Assembly (NCBI RefSeq): GCF_016591715.1
Contig: NZ_AP024109.1
Span: 4,402,001-4,466,000 of the forward strand
DNA from: Mesorhizobium sp. J8
Lineage (GTDB): Bacteria; Pseudomonadota; Alphaproteobacteria; Rhizobiales; Rhizobiaceae
DNA: 64,000 nt
Direction of reading: 5' to 3'
A program made the position numbers and the translations under genes. Below are positions 1 through 8,722 of the stretch, in pieces (position 1 is the stretch's first letter; each line of letters begins with the position of its first letter). Under the pieces are notes generated by a model that searched no databases, was not told where the DNA came from, and saw only the letters and a program-made list of their open reading frames with translations.

Positions 1-931
1 AAGTGTCCGGGTCCGTTTTGAGCTTGTCGTTAAAGGCGAGATACTTGGTCGCGATATCTTTGTCCTCGGTGATATGCGTGCAATTTGCATGCCCGAAAAG
101 GCCGTTCTCGGTGAGATTGGTCGATCCGAACAGCACGGCCTGAGGCGCGCCGTTGCGGCTCAGAACCAGGAACTTGTTATGCATCAATGTGCCTCTGGTG
201 CGAGGCGTGGTGATCGACTTGATCTTTGTGCCGGCAATCGCTGCCTCGTTCTTGCCGTGCGGTCCGGTGGCGTTGTCGATGTCGTCGAAGACCACCGAGA
301 CATCGACGCCGCGCCCCTTGGCTGCTCGCAATTCATTGAGCACGCTTGGCCATTGGAACTCGTAGAAGGCTCCTTTCAAGCTGAAGCTGTCATCCACCGC
401 GCGTCGTATGAAGGTAACGATGCTCTCGACGAGACCACGCGAAAGCCAGTCATAGGCCGCTTGCCCGATCTCAGCGGGCATCCTGTTTTGAAAGCGCCGG
501 GCATACTCCTGGGTAGCCGGTGAACCGCGATTGAAATTGACGGTGTGTTTCGCCCCTTCCGTCGGCTCGGTCGTGACCTCGACGTCCACCGAAACGCGCT
601 GTTCGAGAGCGGAGGGAGCACCATACATCGCAACTATGGTGTAGGTATATTTGTAGTTGGGCTTCGCACTGTAGTCGGCCCACTGAAAGCTCTGGAACGG
701 ATGATGCAAACTAGAATATTGTCTGCCCGGCGCCGGATGAGGCTCGATACTCTCGAAAACCTTGGTTCCGGACATCCAATAGATTTCACCCTCGTTGGGG
801 TCGGTGCGCCTGATACCGAAGCCGCGTAGTCCATCGCGCATTGGTTCAGTAATGTTTATTCCGAGCATGACGACATGCGATCCAGCTACTGCATTGACCG
901 AGAGCCCGCCATTTTGCTGTCGATTTCTCAT
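1..931 (-). CDS. Phospholipase D-like domain protein (3' end cut by window edge)
   Basis: An uninterrupted frame of 310 residues runs from an ATG at 931 to the window edge, so the C-terminus is missing. A GGGGGAA ribosome-binding sequence lies just upstream of the ATG. Residues 1-125 look like a beta-rich, fibronectin-like N-terminal domain (YTYTIVAMYG near 96). A PLD-type catalytic half follows: H251-N-K253, then G269-S-T-N272, matching HxK...GSxN of the phospholipase D/endonuclease superfamily. The usual Asp of HxK(x4)D is Ser here. The family includes phospholipases and nucleases, and the substrate cannot be told from this half. No signal peptide is visible. GC content is clearly lower than in the neighbours, which hints at acquired DNA. 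Confidence 0.75.
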   Translation of the reverse strand, partial: MRNRQQNGGLSVNAVAGSHVVMLGINITEPMRDGLRGFGIRRTDPNEGEIYWMSGTKVFESIEPHPAPGRQYSSLHHPFQSFQWADYSAKPNYKYTYTIVAMYGAPSALEQRVSVDVEVTTEPTEGAKHTVNFNRGSPATQEYARRFQNRMPAEIGQAAYDWLSRGLVESIVTFIRRAVDDSFSLKGAFYEFQWPSVLNELRAAKGRGVDVSVVFDDIDNATGPHGKNEAAIAGTKIKSITTPRTRGTLMHNKFLVLSRNGAPQAVLFGSTNLTENGLFGHANCTHITEDKDIATKYLAFNDKLKTDPDT

Positions 932-1078
932 TGCTTCCCCCGAAACATAGTAGCGATATCCGCGGATTGCGGTATTCGCGAGGCGCATCAATGTAACAGG
1001 GTTTGCTAAAACGTTAAGTAGACGCACAATTCGGCACTCCAAGAACTGAACCGTTTCTTGGATATTTCTGCCAATTAC

Positions 1079-2932
1079 TTAGCTGGCTATACCCTGGCGC
1101 GTCTTGCGCCTTGCGCCGAAACTGAGCAGTGCCGAACGGTCGCGCTCCTCCGCCTGCTTTTTCGACCTTACCCGCATCATGTCTTTCCAGCCGATATAGC
1201 CGATGAGCCGTTCATCCTCGCGTGAGACAACCGGCAGATGCGAGATATTGGCCGTCAGCAGCTTGTCGGAAAGCGCCTCCAGATATTCGTCCGGATAAGC
1301 GAGGGTGATCTTGCTGCCGGCGAGCAACTCGCCAAGCGTCGCCTTGCGGTGCATCCCCGAGCGCCGCCAGCGCAGGATCGCCGGCGGATCGATCACGCCG
1401 AGCACACGGCCCGCCTCGTCGATCACCGGGAAGCTCGGATGCCGCGTGTCCGGCGCGGTCAGGAAGGACGCCGCGCCATGCAGCGTCATCGTCGCCGGCA
1501 CGCTCTCGACCTCGGTTGTCATCACTTCCTTGACCCTGGTCAGGGCGAACGGATCGACGCGGTATTCGCGCACGAGATGGTGCCCGCGCCGCGCCACCTT
1601 CTCGGTCAGGATCGAGCGCTTCATCAACAGCACGGTGACCGCGTGCGCGGTCGCGCAGGCCGCGATCAGCGGCACCAGCACATGCGTGTTGCCGGTGAGC
1701 TCGGTGGCGAAGAAGGTCGCCGTCAGCGGCGCGCGCATGGTGCCGCCCATGGTCGCCGCCATCGCCAGCAGCGGCCAGAAGCCGGGGGTCGCCTCGGGCA
1801 GGATGCCCGAAAGCACCGCGCCCATCGCGCCGCCCATGATGAGCAGCGGCGCCAGAACGCCGCCCGAAGTTCCGGATCCCAGCGCCACCGCCCAGATGAC
1901 GGCCTTCACCACAAGGAGCAGCAGCGCCGCTGTGGCGACCGTGCGGCCGTCGAGCATGTTGGCGATGTTGTCGTAGCCGACACCGAGCGCGTGCGGCTCG
2001 ATCAGCCCGCCGATGCCGACCACCAGGCCGCCGATCATCGGCCACCACATCCAGTGTATGGGCAGTTTCTGGAAGGCATCTTCGCACCGATAGACCAGTT
2101 GCGTCAGCAGTCCCGAAAGCAGCCCGGCGGCGATGCCGACCAGCACCCAACCGCCGAGCCCCGCGATCGATGCTTCCATGGTTCCGGAGAACGGGAAAAT
2201 CGGGCCCGGCAGGTGCAGCAGGGTGCGCTCGACTTCCGCGACGATTGCGGCGACGGCGACCGGGATGAAGCTGCGCGGCGTCCATTCGAACAAAAGCAGC
2301 TCGACGGCGAGCATGATGGCGGCGATCGGCGTGCCGAACACCGTCGTCATTCCGGCTGCGGCGCCCGCCACCAGCAGCGTCTTGCGCTCATTGTCGCTGA
2401 CCGGCAGCATCTGCGCGATCAGCGAGCCGATGGCGCCGCCGGTCATGATGATCGGGCCTTCGGCGCCAAACGGCCCGCCCGAGCCGATCGAGATCGCCGA
2501 CGACAGCGGCTTCAGCACCGCGACCTTGGCGTCGAGCCGCGAGCGCCCGAGCAGGATCGCCTCGATGGCCTCGGGAATGCCGTGGCCACGGATCTTCTCG
2601 CTGCCGAAGCGCGCCATCAGGCCGATGATCAGCGCGCCGACCACCGGCACGAGCACGGCGGCAAGCCCAAGCGGCGTATCCTCGAGCTTGAGGTCGGCCA
2701 GCGAGAACTGGCCGAAATAGGCGATGTTGGTGGCCAGACGGATGAGCTGCAGAAGCACGATGCCGGCAAGGAGCCCGGCGGTCGCCACCACCACGGCGAT
2801 GGCCGCGATGATGAGCACGCGCGGATCGGTCGTGAAGTCGCGAAGATGGCCGTTGCCGGCGTGAGTGGATTTCATTTTGGGAGCCTGAACTTTCTGGCGG
2901 CGCAAAGGCCATCCGGTTTCAGGAGGCCTCAT
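1079..2932 (-). CDS. ClC-family chloride channel/transporter with C-terminal CBS domains
   Basis: Integral membrane anion channel or Cl-/H+ antiporter of the voltage-gated ClC family. From the 2932 start, the selectivity motifs are GHGIP at 116-120 (GSGIP in the archetype), GAEGP at 156-160 with the gating glutamate at 158, and a GxSGGxxAP segment in the second half. About ten hydrophobic segments are visible. The C-terminal 130 residues hold a CBS pair (around HPSFPVIDEAGRVLGVID and LPVVSRED). Neither the ATG at 2932 nor the one at 2875 has a good ribosome-binding site. The 2932 ATG overlaps a perfect palindrome, so 2875 (Met20, MKSTHAG) may be the true start. A MarR gene diverges from it and may regulate it. 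Confidence 0.9.
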   Translation of the reverse strand: MRPPETGWPLRRQKVQAPKMKSTHAGNGHLRDFTTDPRVLIIAAIAVVVATAGLLAGIVLLQLIRLATNIAYFGQFSLADLKLEDTPLGLAAVLVPVVGALIIGLMARFGSEKIRGHGIPEAIEAILLGRSRLDAKVAVLKPLSSAISIGSGGPFGAEGPIIMTGGAIGSLIAQMLPVSDNERKTLLVAGAAAGMTTVFGTPIAAIMLAVELLLFEWTPRSFIPVAVAAIVAEVERTLLHLPGPIFPFSGTMEASIAGLGGWVLVGIAAGLLSGLLTQLVYRCEDAFQKLPIHWMWWPMIGGLVVGIGGLIEPHALGVGYDNIANMLDGRTVATAALLLLVVKAVIWAVALGSGTSGGVLAPLLIMGGAMGAVLSGILPEATPGFWPLLAMAATMGGTMRAPLTATFFATELTGNTHVLVPLIAACATAHAVTVLLMKRSILTEKVARRGHHLVREYRVDPFALTRVKEVMTTEVESVPATMTLHGAASFLTAPDTRHPSFPVIDEAGRVLGVIDPPAILRWRRSGMHRKATLGELLAGSKITLAYPDEYLEALSDKLLTANISHLPVVSREDERLIGYIGWKDMMRVRSKKQAEERDRSALLSFGARRKTRQGIAS

Positions 2933-2947
2933 ATCGTAATACGATAT
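2931..2947. promoter_or_regulatory. 17-bp perfect palindrome, candidate MarR operator
   Basis: ATATCGTAATACGATAT has two perfect 8-bp arms around one central base. It lies in the 171 bp between the divergent ClC gene (ATG at 2932 or 2875) and the MarR-family gene (ATG at 3046). MarR dimers typically bind 16-20 bp AT-rich palindromes in such divergent intergenic regions. Assignment of this MarR protein to this site is inference. Confidence 0.55.
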
Positions 2948-3045
2948 AAATCTTCAAGCCGTTTTCGCTTCCCGCGCCGCGTCATTTTGGACAGGGATCG
3001 CGACAGGCTGTTGAGCTTTTGCGGGAAAGGACCATAAGTCGGGGA

Positions 3046-3474
3046 ATGACGCCGCAGAAACCACGCCCCGCCATCAGTCAGGCCGACTACCAGCGGCTGT
3101 CGCAGTTCCGTTACCTGATCCGTCGCTTTCTCGAATTCAGCCAGGTCCAGGCCAACGAGGCGGGCCTGACGCCGCGCCAGCACCAGGCGCTGCTGGCGAT
3201 CAAGGGATTTCCAGGCGGCGGACCGGTGGCGGTGGGCGATCTCGCCGAGCGTTTGCGCGTCCGCCACCACAGCGCGGTGGAACTGGTGAACCGCCTTGCC
3301 GAGGCAGGACTGGTCGTCAGGAGCCAGGACAAGGCGGACAACCGGCGTGTGCTGCTGCAGCTCACCCCTTTGGCCGACGATCGCCTGGCCGAACTGTCGG
3401 CCGCACACCTCGACGAGCTGTCGCGCATCGAGCCGATGCTGCGGCGTCTGCTTTCGCGCCAGGAAGAATCATAG
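3046..3474 (+). CDS. MarR-family transcriptional regulator
   Basis: A 142-residue winged-helix regulator. The central segment (QHQALLAIKGFPGGGPVAVG, then LAERLRVRHHSAVELVNRLAEAGLV) is the MarR helix-turn-helix, followed by the wing with the conserved D-x-R-x-V/L pattern (DKADNRRVLLQL). Length fits the family. An in-frame TTG at 3019 would add nine residues. I chose the ATG because the extension is not family-like, though its ribosome-binding site is weak. The gene diverges from the ClC channel gene, and the palindrome at 2931-2947 is the obvious candidate operator. Such regulators usually respond to small aromatic or stress ligands; none is indicated here. Confidence 0.85.
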   Translation: MTPQKPRPAISQADYQRLSQFRYLIRRFLEFSQVQANEAGLTPRQHQALLAIKGFPGGGPVAVGDLAERLRVRHHSAVELVNRLAEAGLVVRSQDKADNRRVLLQLTPLADDRLAELSAAHLDELSRIEPMLRRLLSRQEES

Positions 3475-3567
3475 AGCTATTCCAGGAAAAGTGTGAGCGG
3501 ATTTCCGCCCGGAATTGCGTAAAAACAAGGAGATGGAGCATTTCACCGTTTCCGTGAAACCGTGAAA
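3473..3567. repeat. Family A intergenic mosaic repeat (RIME-like), copy 1
   Basis: Shares CCAGGAAAAGTGTGAGCGG and a following CCGGAATTGCGTAAAA block with copies at 10197, 13848 and 26221. It ends in a small inverted repeat (CGTTTCCGTGAAAC). It begins inside the MarR stop codon and fills the gap to the end of the AsmA gene, so it lies between two convergent genes. The resemblance to rhizobial RIME-type elements is recalled, not searched. Confidence 0.8.
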
Positions 3568-3615
3568 GGCGCGCGGGACATTCGGACCGGTTCCGCTCCG
3601 CGCGCTGCGAAAAGC

Positions 3616-6600
3616 TCAACCGCCGTCGAGCGACTTCAACAGATTGTCGATCGTGAACGGGTTGGCCTTCGGCTTCGCCGGCGCCGGGGTCGAACCGTCG
3701 TTGACGCCGGGCAGCGACCTGTCGACCTTCCGCGCTTGCTCGGCCGCCTTGCGCGCTGCTTCCAGCTTCGCCTGCTCCGCCTTCTTGCGATCGGCCTCGG
3801 CCTGCGTTTTGGCCGCCTCGTCCGCGGCCCGCTGCTCGGCCTCCGCCTTCGCCTGTGCATCGGCCTTCGCCTTGGCGTCCACTTCGGCCTGCGCCCTGGC
3901 GTCGGCTTCCGCCTTTGCCCTCGCCTCTTCCTCGGCCTTGGCCTTCGCCTCGGCTTCCGCCTGTGCCTGCGCTTCCGCTTCGGCCTTGGCTCTGGCTTCC
4001 GCCTCGGCCTTCTGCCGTGCCTCTTCCTCTTGCCGACGCAACTCCTCGGCCGCCTTGTCGCGCTCCGTCTGCAGCGCCGCGTAATAGCGCACCTCGCGCC
4101 GCAGCCGCTGCTTTTCGAGCAGCGCCGCCTGCATCGCCTCGACCCGCTGCTGCTCCTTCTCCAGGGCACGCTGCGTCAGGAACTGCGCCAGCGGACCGCT
4201 GTCGAATTGGGGCGCGGTCGGCCCGAGCGGGCCGGCCAGGCTGAAATTCACCGCAGGCTCCGAGCCGACCAGAGCTTCGTCGCCGGGACGGTAGGTCAGG
4301 GTTCCCTTTGCGGTGACCGTGCTCGTGTTTAGATCGGCGGTCACGTCGGCGGACAAGGTCGCGCCGGGATTGTCGAGACTGATCGGGGGCGCCCGCAGCG
4401 TGCCGTTGGCGACGGTGAAGGCGACATCGGCGTCACCGGCGGCGAAGCTGCCCTCCCCGGCGATCTGCGGTGCGAACTCCGCCGTTTTGGCCGCGTCGAT
4501 ATCGCGTCCGATCGCATCGGCCTTGGCGATGATGGCGGCAAGGCCGTCCGGATTGATGCCGTCCACATGCAACCCCTTCAGCGCCGCCGTGCCGGATCCC
4601 GACAGGGCCGCAATCATGGCGTCGACCGATTTGCCGCTGGTCGACAGCGCTGCCGAAAGATCGCCGCGGCCGCCAATGCCGGCGCCGGGCAGGACCGAGG
4701 AAAGATCGCCGCCGGCCAGCCTCATTTGGCCGGAGAACAGCCCGGTACCCTCCGTGTTCTTCAGGTCGAACAGGCCGGTCAGATCGCCGCCATAGAGCTT
4801 CGCCTTGAGGTCGGAGACATGGATGCCTTCGCGATCGAGCTTCAGCGAGAATGAAGCGTCATGCGCCGTCGCGAATGGCCCGACGGCGAGGGCCGAGGTG
4901 TTGAGATCGAGGTCGGCGTTGAAAGGCAGGGTCGACTTCTGGCTGAACGGCGTCGTCGGCCATCCGCCCTTGGCGGGAGCGAAGGACTGGTCGCCGAACA
5001 GCGAGACCGCCAACGGATCGAGGTCGAACTCGTCGAGCGCCAGCGCCCCGGCAAGATGCGGCAACCCATCCTTGGCGTCGATGTTGATGTCGCCGGACAC
5101 CGCCGCCTTGTTGATCGAGCCGGTGAGGCCGCTCAGCACCAGAAGCCCGTTGCCGAAATCGGCATCGGCCGCCAGCGAAGTCGACATGCCGGTTCCCATG
5201 CCGGGCAGGCCCACCCCCGTCGTCATCAGCCACGGCTCGATATCGGCGGCGTCGAGATTGACCTTGCCCTTGGCGGTGGCGCCTTGCGCCGTCTCGGCGA
5301 CAGTACCGTCGAAGCTTGCCCTGAAATCGTCGGCCGTCAGGTTGAAGCTGGTCGCGAGGCCGCCGGCGACCGTACCTTTCGCCGAGACATCGGTGTTGGC
5401 GTGGCCGAGCATGCCGAGCGGCAGCGCCGGCAGGCCGTAAAGCGCCAGCAGCGTGGTGGCGTTGTCGTTGCGGGCGTTGAAGGTAATCGATACCGGCGCC
5501 TCGGAAAGCTTGTCCGCGGTCCCCTTGCCGGAGAGCGAGGCCGAGAAGGCCGAGCCGCCCGCCTTGCCCTGGGCTGAGAGCGCCAGCCCCGTCGTGCCGT
5601 CGCCATTGTCGGCGGCGCTGGTCAAGAGATCGATGCGCGCGTCCTGGAACAGTTCGGGATAGGCCGCCGCGCGGCTGGCCAGGCCTTTGAGCACGCCGTT
5701 GTCGGGATAATGCTGAGCCGCGACATCGATCAGCGGCTTCAGATCCACCGCCACCACGGAAGCGTTGAGCTTGCCGGTCGGGCTTTGCGGAAAATCCTTG
5801 ATTCGGCCCGTGGCGCTGATCGAGGCACCGGCCAGGCCGCCGATCGAAAGACGGTCTATCTCGAGCAGGCCTTCGCGCAGCCGCAACGCCGTGTCGACGG
5901 TGTCGGCGCTCAAGCCGCCGGCGCTGACGGGACCCGCCTTGATCTGGAAATCGAGATCGCGGTCCGAAAAGCGGTTGGCGCCCTTGTCGCTGATGAAGAT
6001 CGAGGCGAAGGCGGCGAGCCCGTCGACATCCATTTCGCCGCCCCTGAGCCGCAGCAGCACGGAAGGCCTGGCGCCGTCTGGCTGGCTGGAATCGATGCTG
6101 CCGGAAAATTTCGCTTTGCCGAGGATCAGTTCGAGATCGCTGAAGGACTGCCGGTTCTCGCTGAGATCGACCTTGGCCTTGAAGCCCGCGGCGGGCAGCC
6201 TGCGGATGGCCTCGTCGACATCCTTCGACAGCCAGGCGGCAAAGCCGGAAGGCTGTCCGACGGCGAGCAGCAGCGAGCCGGTGAAGCCGAAATGGTCCTC
6301 GACGCTCAACATGCCGTCGGCTTCGAGCGTCGTGCGGCCAGGCAGCGTCGCGGCAAGCGACTTGACCGACCAGCCTCCTTCGACCGGCTCGGCCGACAGC
6401 CGCACGTCGCGCACCGTCGTGTCCCCCGCCACCACCGCCGGCAGCCTGACCTCGAGCGTGCCCGGTATCGTCGGCTTCGGCATATGCTGCAGCGCCTGCT
6501 CGAAGGCCGCGATGCGCTGGTCGAGCGTGAAGCCTGAGCCGGCGGCTCCGCCGACCGCCTCGTCGAACTGCACCTGCGCGCCGCTGGCCTCGACCGCGAA

Positions 6601-7545
6601 ATGCGGCTTCAGGCCGAGATCGACCGAGGCCTTGCCGTCGGCGGTGTAGGGATTGTCGAGCGGCCCGGTCTCGAAGCGGAACTCGTCGACATTAAGCTTC
6701 TGGTGGTCGAGCGCGAACTTGCCGTTCAGCCGGAAGCCCGGATCCGGCTTGCCGGTGCTGATCTTGACCGGCTCGCCGTCATTGCCGCGCAGCTCGGCCG
6801 AGTTCTTGTCCGCACCCGAGATCTTGAACTGGCCGGAATAGACCGCGGCGCCCTTGACGATGCCGGCGTTGCCGTCGGCTTCGATGATCAGCGGATAGGC
6901 ATCCGGATCCGCTTTTAGCCTGAGCCGCATCTGGCCGTCCGGTTCCACCTTGCCGGTCGAGGCCGAAACGTCGGTGCGCAGGCCGTCGAAGCGCAGCGTT
7001 CCGTCCATGCGCCATGGACCGGTGAGCGCCTTGGCCGAAATGGTCGAGTTGATCTCCGAGATCAGGTGGCTGCGTCCGCCGGCGGCGTGGCGAAGCTCGA
7101 TCTGACCCTCGGTTACCGAGAGCTTCTCGATGGCGATCTGGCCGGGGTTGAAGGGCGTCGACGGCCGGATCGCCCAGTCCACGGTGCCGTTCCCGGCGAC
7201 ATCGATGATGGCCTTGGGATGCACCAGCCGCATGTCGAAGATCAGCACTTCGCCGCGCAGGAACGGCGCGAGCTCGGCATCCATGGAAAAGGTCTCGACC
7301 GTCATCGCCGGCTTACCTTCCGGCCCGCCCGCGACCTCGACATTGGAGAAGGTCACCGACGGAAACGGCAACAGTCGCGCGGTGGCATCGCCCTTCACCG
7401 TCACCTTGCGTCCGAGGATGGCGCTCGCCTCACGCTCGAAATCGCTACGGTAGCCCGTCCAGTCGATGAAATACGGCACCACCAGCGCCGCGCACAGCAC
7501 CAGCACGAACAGGCCACCGAAGATCACGAACAGGCGGGCGAGCAT
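3616..7545 (-). CDS. AsmA-family envelope protein with long Ala/Lys/Glu-rich C-terminal tail
   Basis: A 1309-residue protein of the AsmA/TamB-like group, thought to act in lipid handling or outer-membrane biogenesis. One N-terminal membrane anchor (residues 4-26) precedes a typical AsmA start (AILGRKVTVKGDATARLLPFPSVTF region). Roughly 1000 residues of repetitive beta-rich sequence follow. Around residues 1120-1280 the composition changes to a continuous charged helix of (A/E/K/Q) repeats resembling the TolA stalk, then a short Pro-rich end. The start ATG is preceded by GGGA. The gene stands alone, convergent with MarR and divergent from the peroxidase gene. The TolA-like tail is unusual compared with E. 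coli AsmA. No function beyond the family can be assigned. Confidence 0.85.
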   Translation of the reverse strand: MLARLFVIFGGLFVLVLCAALVVPYFIDWTGYRSDFEREASAILGRKVTVKGDATARLLPFPSVTFSNVEVAGGPEGKPAMTVETFSMDAELAPFLRGEVLIFDMRLVHPKAIIDVAGNGTVDWAIRPSTPFNPGQIAIEKLSVTEGQIELRHAAGGRSHLISEINSTISAKALTGPWRMDGTLRFDGLRTDVSASTGKVEPDGQMRLRLKADPDAYPLIIEADGNAGIVKGAAVYSGQFKISGADKNSAELRGNDGEPVKISTGKPDPGFRLNGKFALDHQKLNVDEFRFETGPLDNPYTADGKASVDLGLKPHFAVEASGAQVQFDEAVGGAAGSGFTLDQRIAAFEQALQHMPKPTIPGTLEVRLPAVVAGDTTVRDVRLSAEPVEGGWSVKSLAATLPGRTTLEADGMLSVEDHFGFTGSLLLAVGQPSGFAAWLSKDVDEAIRRLPAAGFKAKVDLSENRQSFSDLELILGKAKFSGSIDSSQPDGARPSVLLRLRGGEMDVDGLAAFASIFISDKGANRFSDRDLDFQIKAGPVSAGGLSADTVDTALRLREGLLEIDRLSIGGLAGASISATGRIKDFPQSPTGKLNASVVAVDLKPLIDVAAQHYPDNGVLKGLASRAAAYPELFQDARIDLLTSAADNGDGTTGLALSAQGKAGGSAFSASLSGKGTADKLSEAPVSITFNARNDNATTLLALYGLPALPLGMLGHANTDVSAKGTVAGGLATSFNLTADDFRASFDGTVAETAQGATAKGKVNLDAADIEPWLMTTGVGLPGMGTGMSTSLAADADFGNGLLVLSGLTGSINKAAVSGDINIDAKDGLPHLAGALALDEFDLDPLAVSLFGDQSFAPAKGGWPTTPFSQKSTLPFNADLDLNTSALAVGPFATAHDASFSLKLDREGIHVSDLKAKLYGGDLTGLFDLKNTEGTGLFSGQMRLAGGDLSSVLPGAGIGGRGDLSAALSTSGKSVDAMIAALSGSGTAALKGLHVDGINPDGLAAIIAKADAIGRDIDAAKTAEFAPQIAGEGSFAAGDADVAFTVANGTLRAPPISLDNPGATLSADVTADLNTSTVTAKGTLTYRPGDEALVGSEPAVNFSLAGPLGPTAPQFDSGPLAQFLTQRALEKEQQRVEAMQAALLEKQRLRREVRYYAALQTERDKAAEELRRQEEEARQKAEAEARAKAEAEAQAQAEAEAKAKAEEEARAKAEADARAQAEVDAKAKADAQAKAEAEQRAADEAAKTQAEADRKKAEQAKLEAARKAAEQARKVDRSLPGVNDGSTPAPAKPKANPFTIDNLLKSLDGG

Positions 7546-7738
7546 CTGTTTCCCGGGTTGAAAGTCAGCCGCACTCTACCCGCATCCGCGTGTCGATAAA
7601 GAGGCAATTGAGCATGCGGCAGCCGCCAACCTCTCCAGTTGCGTGACCGCTCGCTGTCGCGATATCTCTCTTCCCGATCCCTGCCCTTCCGGCCGCACCC
7701 TTGGCCGCCACAGATCTGAACCCAACGGAGCGTTCCCG

Positions 7739-8707
7739 ATGTCAGGCAAGAACTGGGACAGAGTGCCGATCGACGCGCAGAGCGTCGACGCTCCGCTGTC
7801 GACGGCCGCCATTTTCCTCGTCGTCACGGTGGGCAGCGACCAGGCCGCGCTTTCGACCGCTGCCTCGGTGCTGGGCGAACTCGACGATCTCGTCAAGAAT
7901 GTCGGCTTCCGCGACCTGTCGGGCCGGCTGTCCTGCATCGCCGGCATCGGCGCCGGGCTCTGGAACCGCCTGTCGCCCGGCCGGCGTCCGCGCGAGCTGA
8001 AATCCTTCGCGCCAATCGAGGGAACGGCACATTCGGCCCCCTCGACGCCAGGCGATCTCTTGTTCCACATCCGCGCCGAGCGACCCGACATGTGCTTCGA
8101 GCTCGAGCGCATCCTGCTGGACGCCCTTGGCGGCAGCGTGAGCGTCGTCGACGAGGTGTCCGGCTTTCGCTATTTCGACGCGCGCGACCTGCTCGGCTTT
8201 GTCGACGGCACCGCCAATCCGACCGGCCTCGACCTGCCCGCCTCCGCTTTGATCGGCGACGAGGACGGCGAGTTCGCCGGCGGCAGCTATGTCGTGGTGC
8301 AGAAATACCTGCACGACATGGCCGCCTGGAAAGAGACGCCGACCCATGTCCAGGAAGAGATCATCGGCCGCACCAAGATCGACAACATCGAGATCGATGA
8401 CGACGACAAGCCGCGCAAGTCGCACAAGTCGCTGGCCACCATCGAGGACGACGCCGGCAACGAGTACGACATTTTACGCGACAATATGCCGTTCGGCCGT
8501 CCCGGGCAGAACGAGTTCGGCACCTATTTCATCGGTTACACGCGCTATCTGTGGGTGATCGAGAAAATGCTTCAGCGCATGTATGTCGGCGAGCCGCCCG
8601 GCGCCTATGACCGGCTCCTCGACTTCTCTACCCCGCATACCGGCACCACCTTCTTCGCGCCGACTCGGCCCATGCTGCAGAAGCTGGTCGAAGGCGTGGG
8701 AGAATAG
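7739..8707 (+). CDS. Dyp-type heme peroxidase (class B, YfeX-like)
   Basis: A 322-residue dye-decolorizing peroxidase that uses H2O2 with a heme cofactor. The hallmark GFVDGT motif is at residues 153-158, with catalytic Asp156. The probable proximal heme ligand is His229 in the SHKSL segment. The distal Arg lies in ILRDNMPFG, and the family GTYFIGYTR segment follows. There is no Tat or Sec signal, which fits the cytoplasmic YfeX class rather than EfeB, and no efeUO genes are near. The frame is open upstream to 7643, but I chose the ATG at 7739: it has GGAGC upstream and matches the family N-terminus. The physiological substrate is unknown. Confidence 0.9.
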   Translation: MSGKNWDRVPIDAQSVDAPLSTAAIFLVVTVGSDQAALSTAASVLGELDDLVKNVGFRDLSGRLSCIAGIGAGLWNRLSPGRRPRELKSFAPIEGTAHSAPSTPGDLLFHIRAERPDMCFELERILLDALGGSVSVVDEVSGFRYFDARDLLGFVDGTANPTGLDLPASALIGDEDGEFAGGSYVVVQKYLHDMAAWKETPTHVQEEIIGRTKIDNIEIDDDDKPRKSHKSLATIEDDAGNEYDILRDNMPFGRPGQNEFGTYFIGYTRYLWVIEKMLQRMYVGEPPGAYDRLLDFSTPHTGTTFFAPTRPMLQKLVEGVGE

Positions 8708-8722
8708 CCGCCGGCCGGCGAA

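Noticed and set aside
1238..3037. Long plus-strand open frame opposite the ClC gene
   Set aside because: High-GC antisense artefact with His/Arg/Asp-rich composition and no family features. The same applies to similar long frames opposite the MATE, GS-like, LigA, RecN and murC genes.
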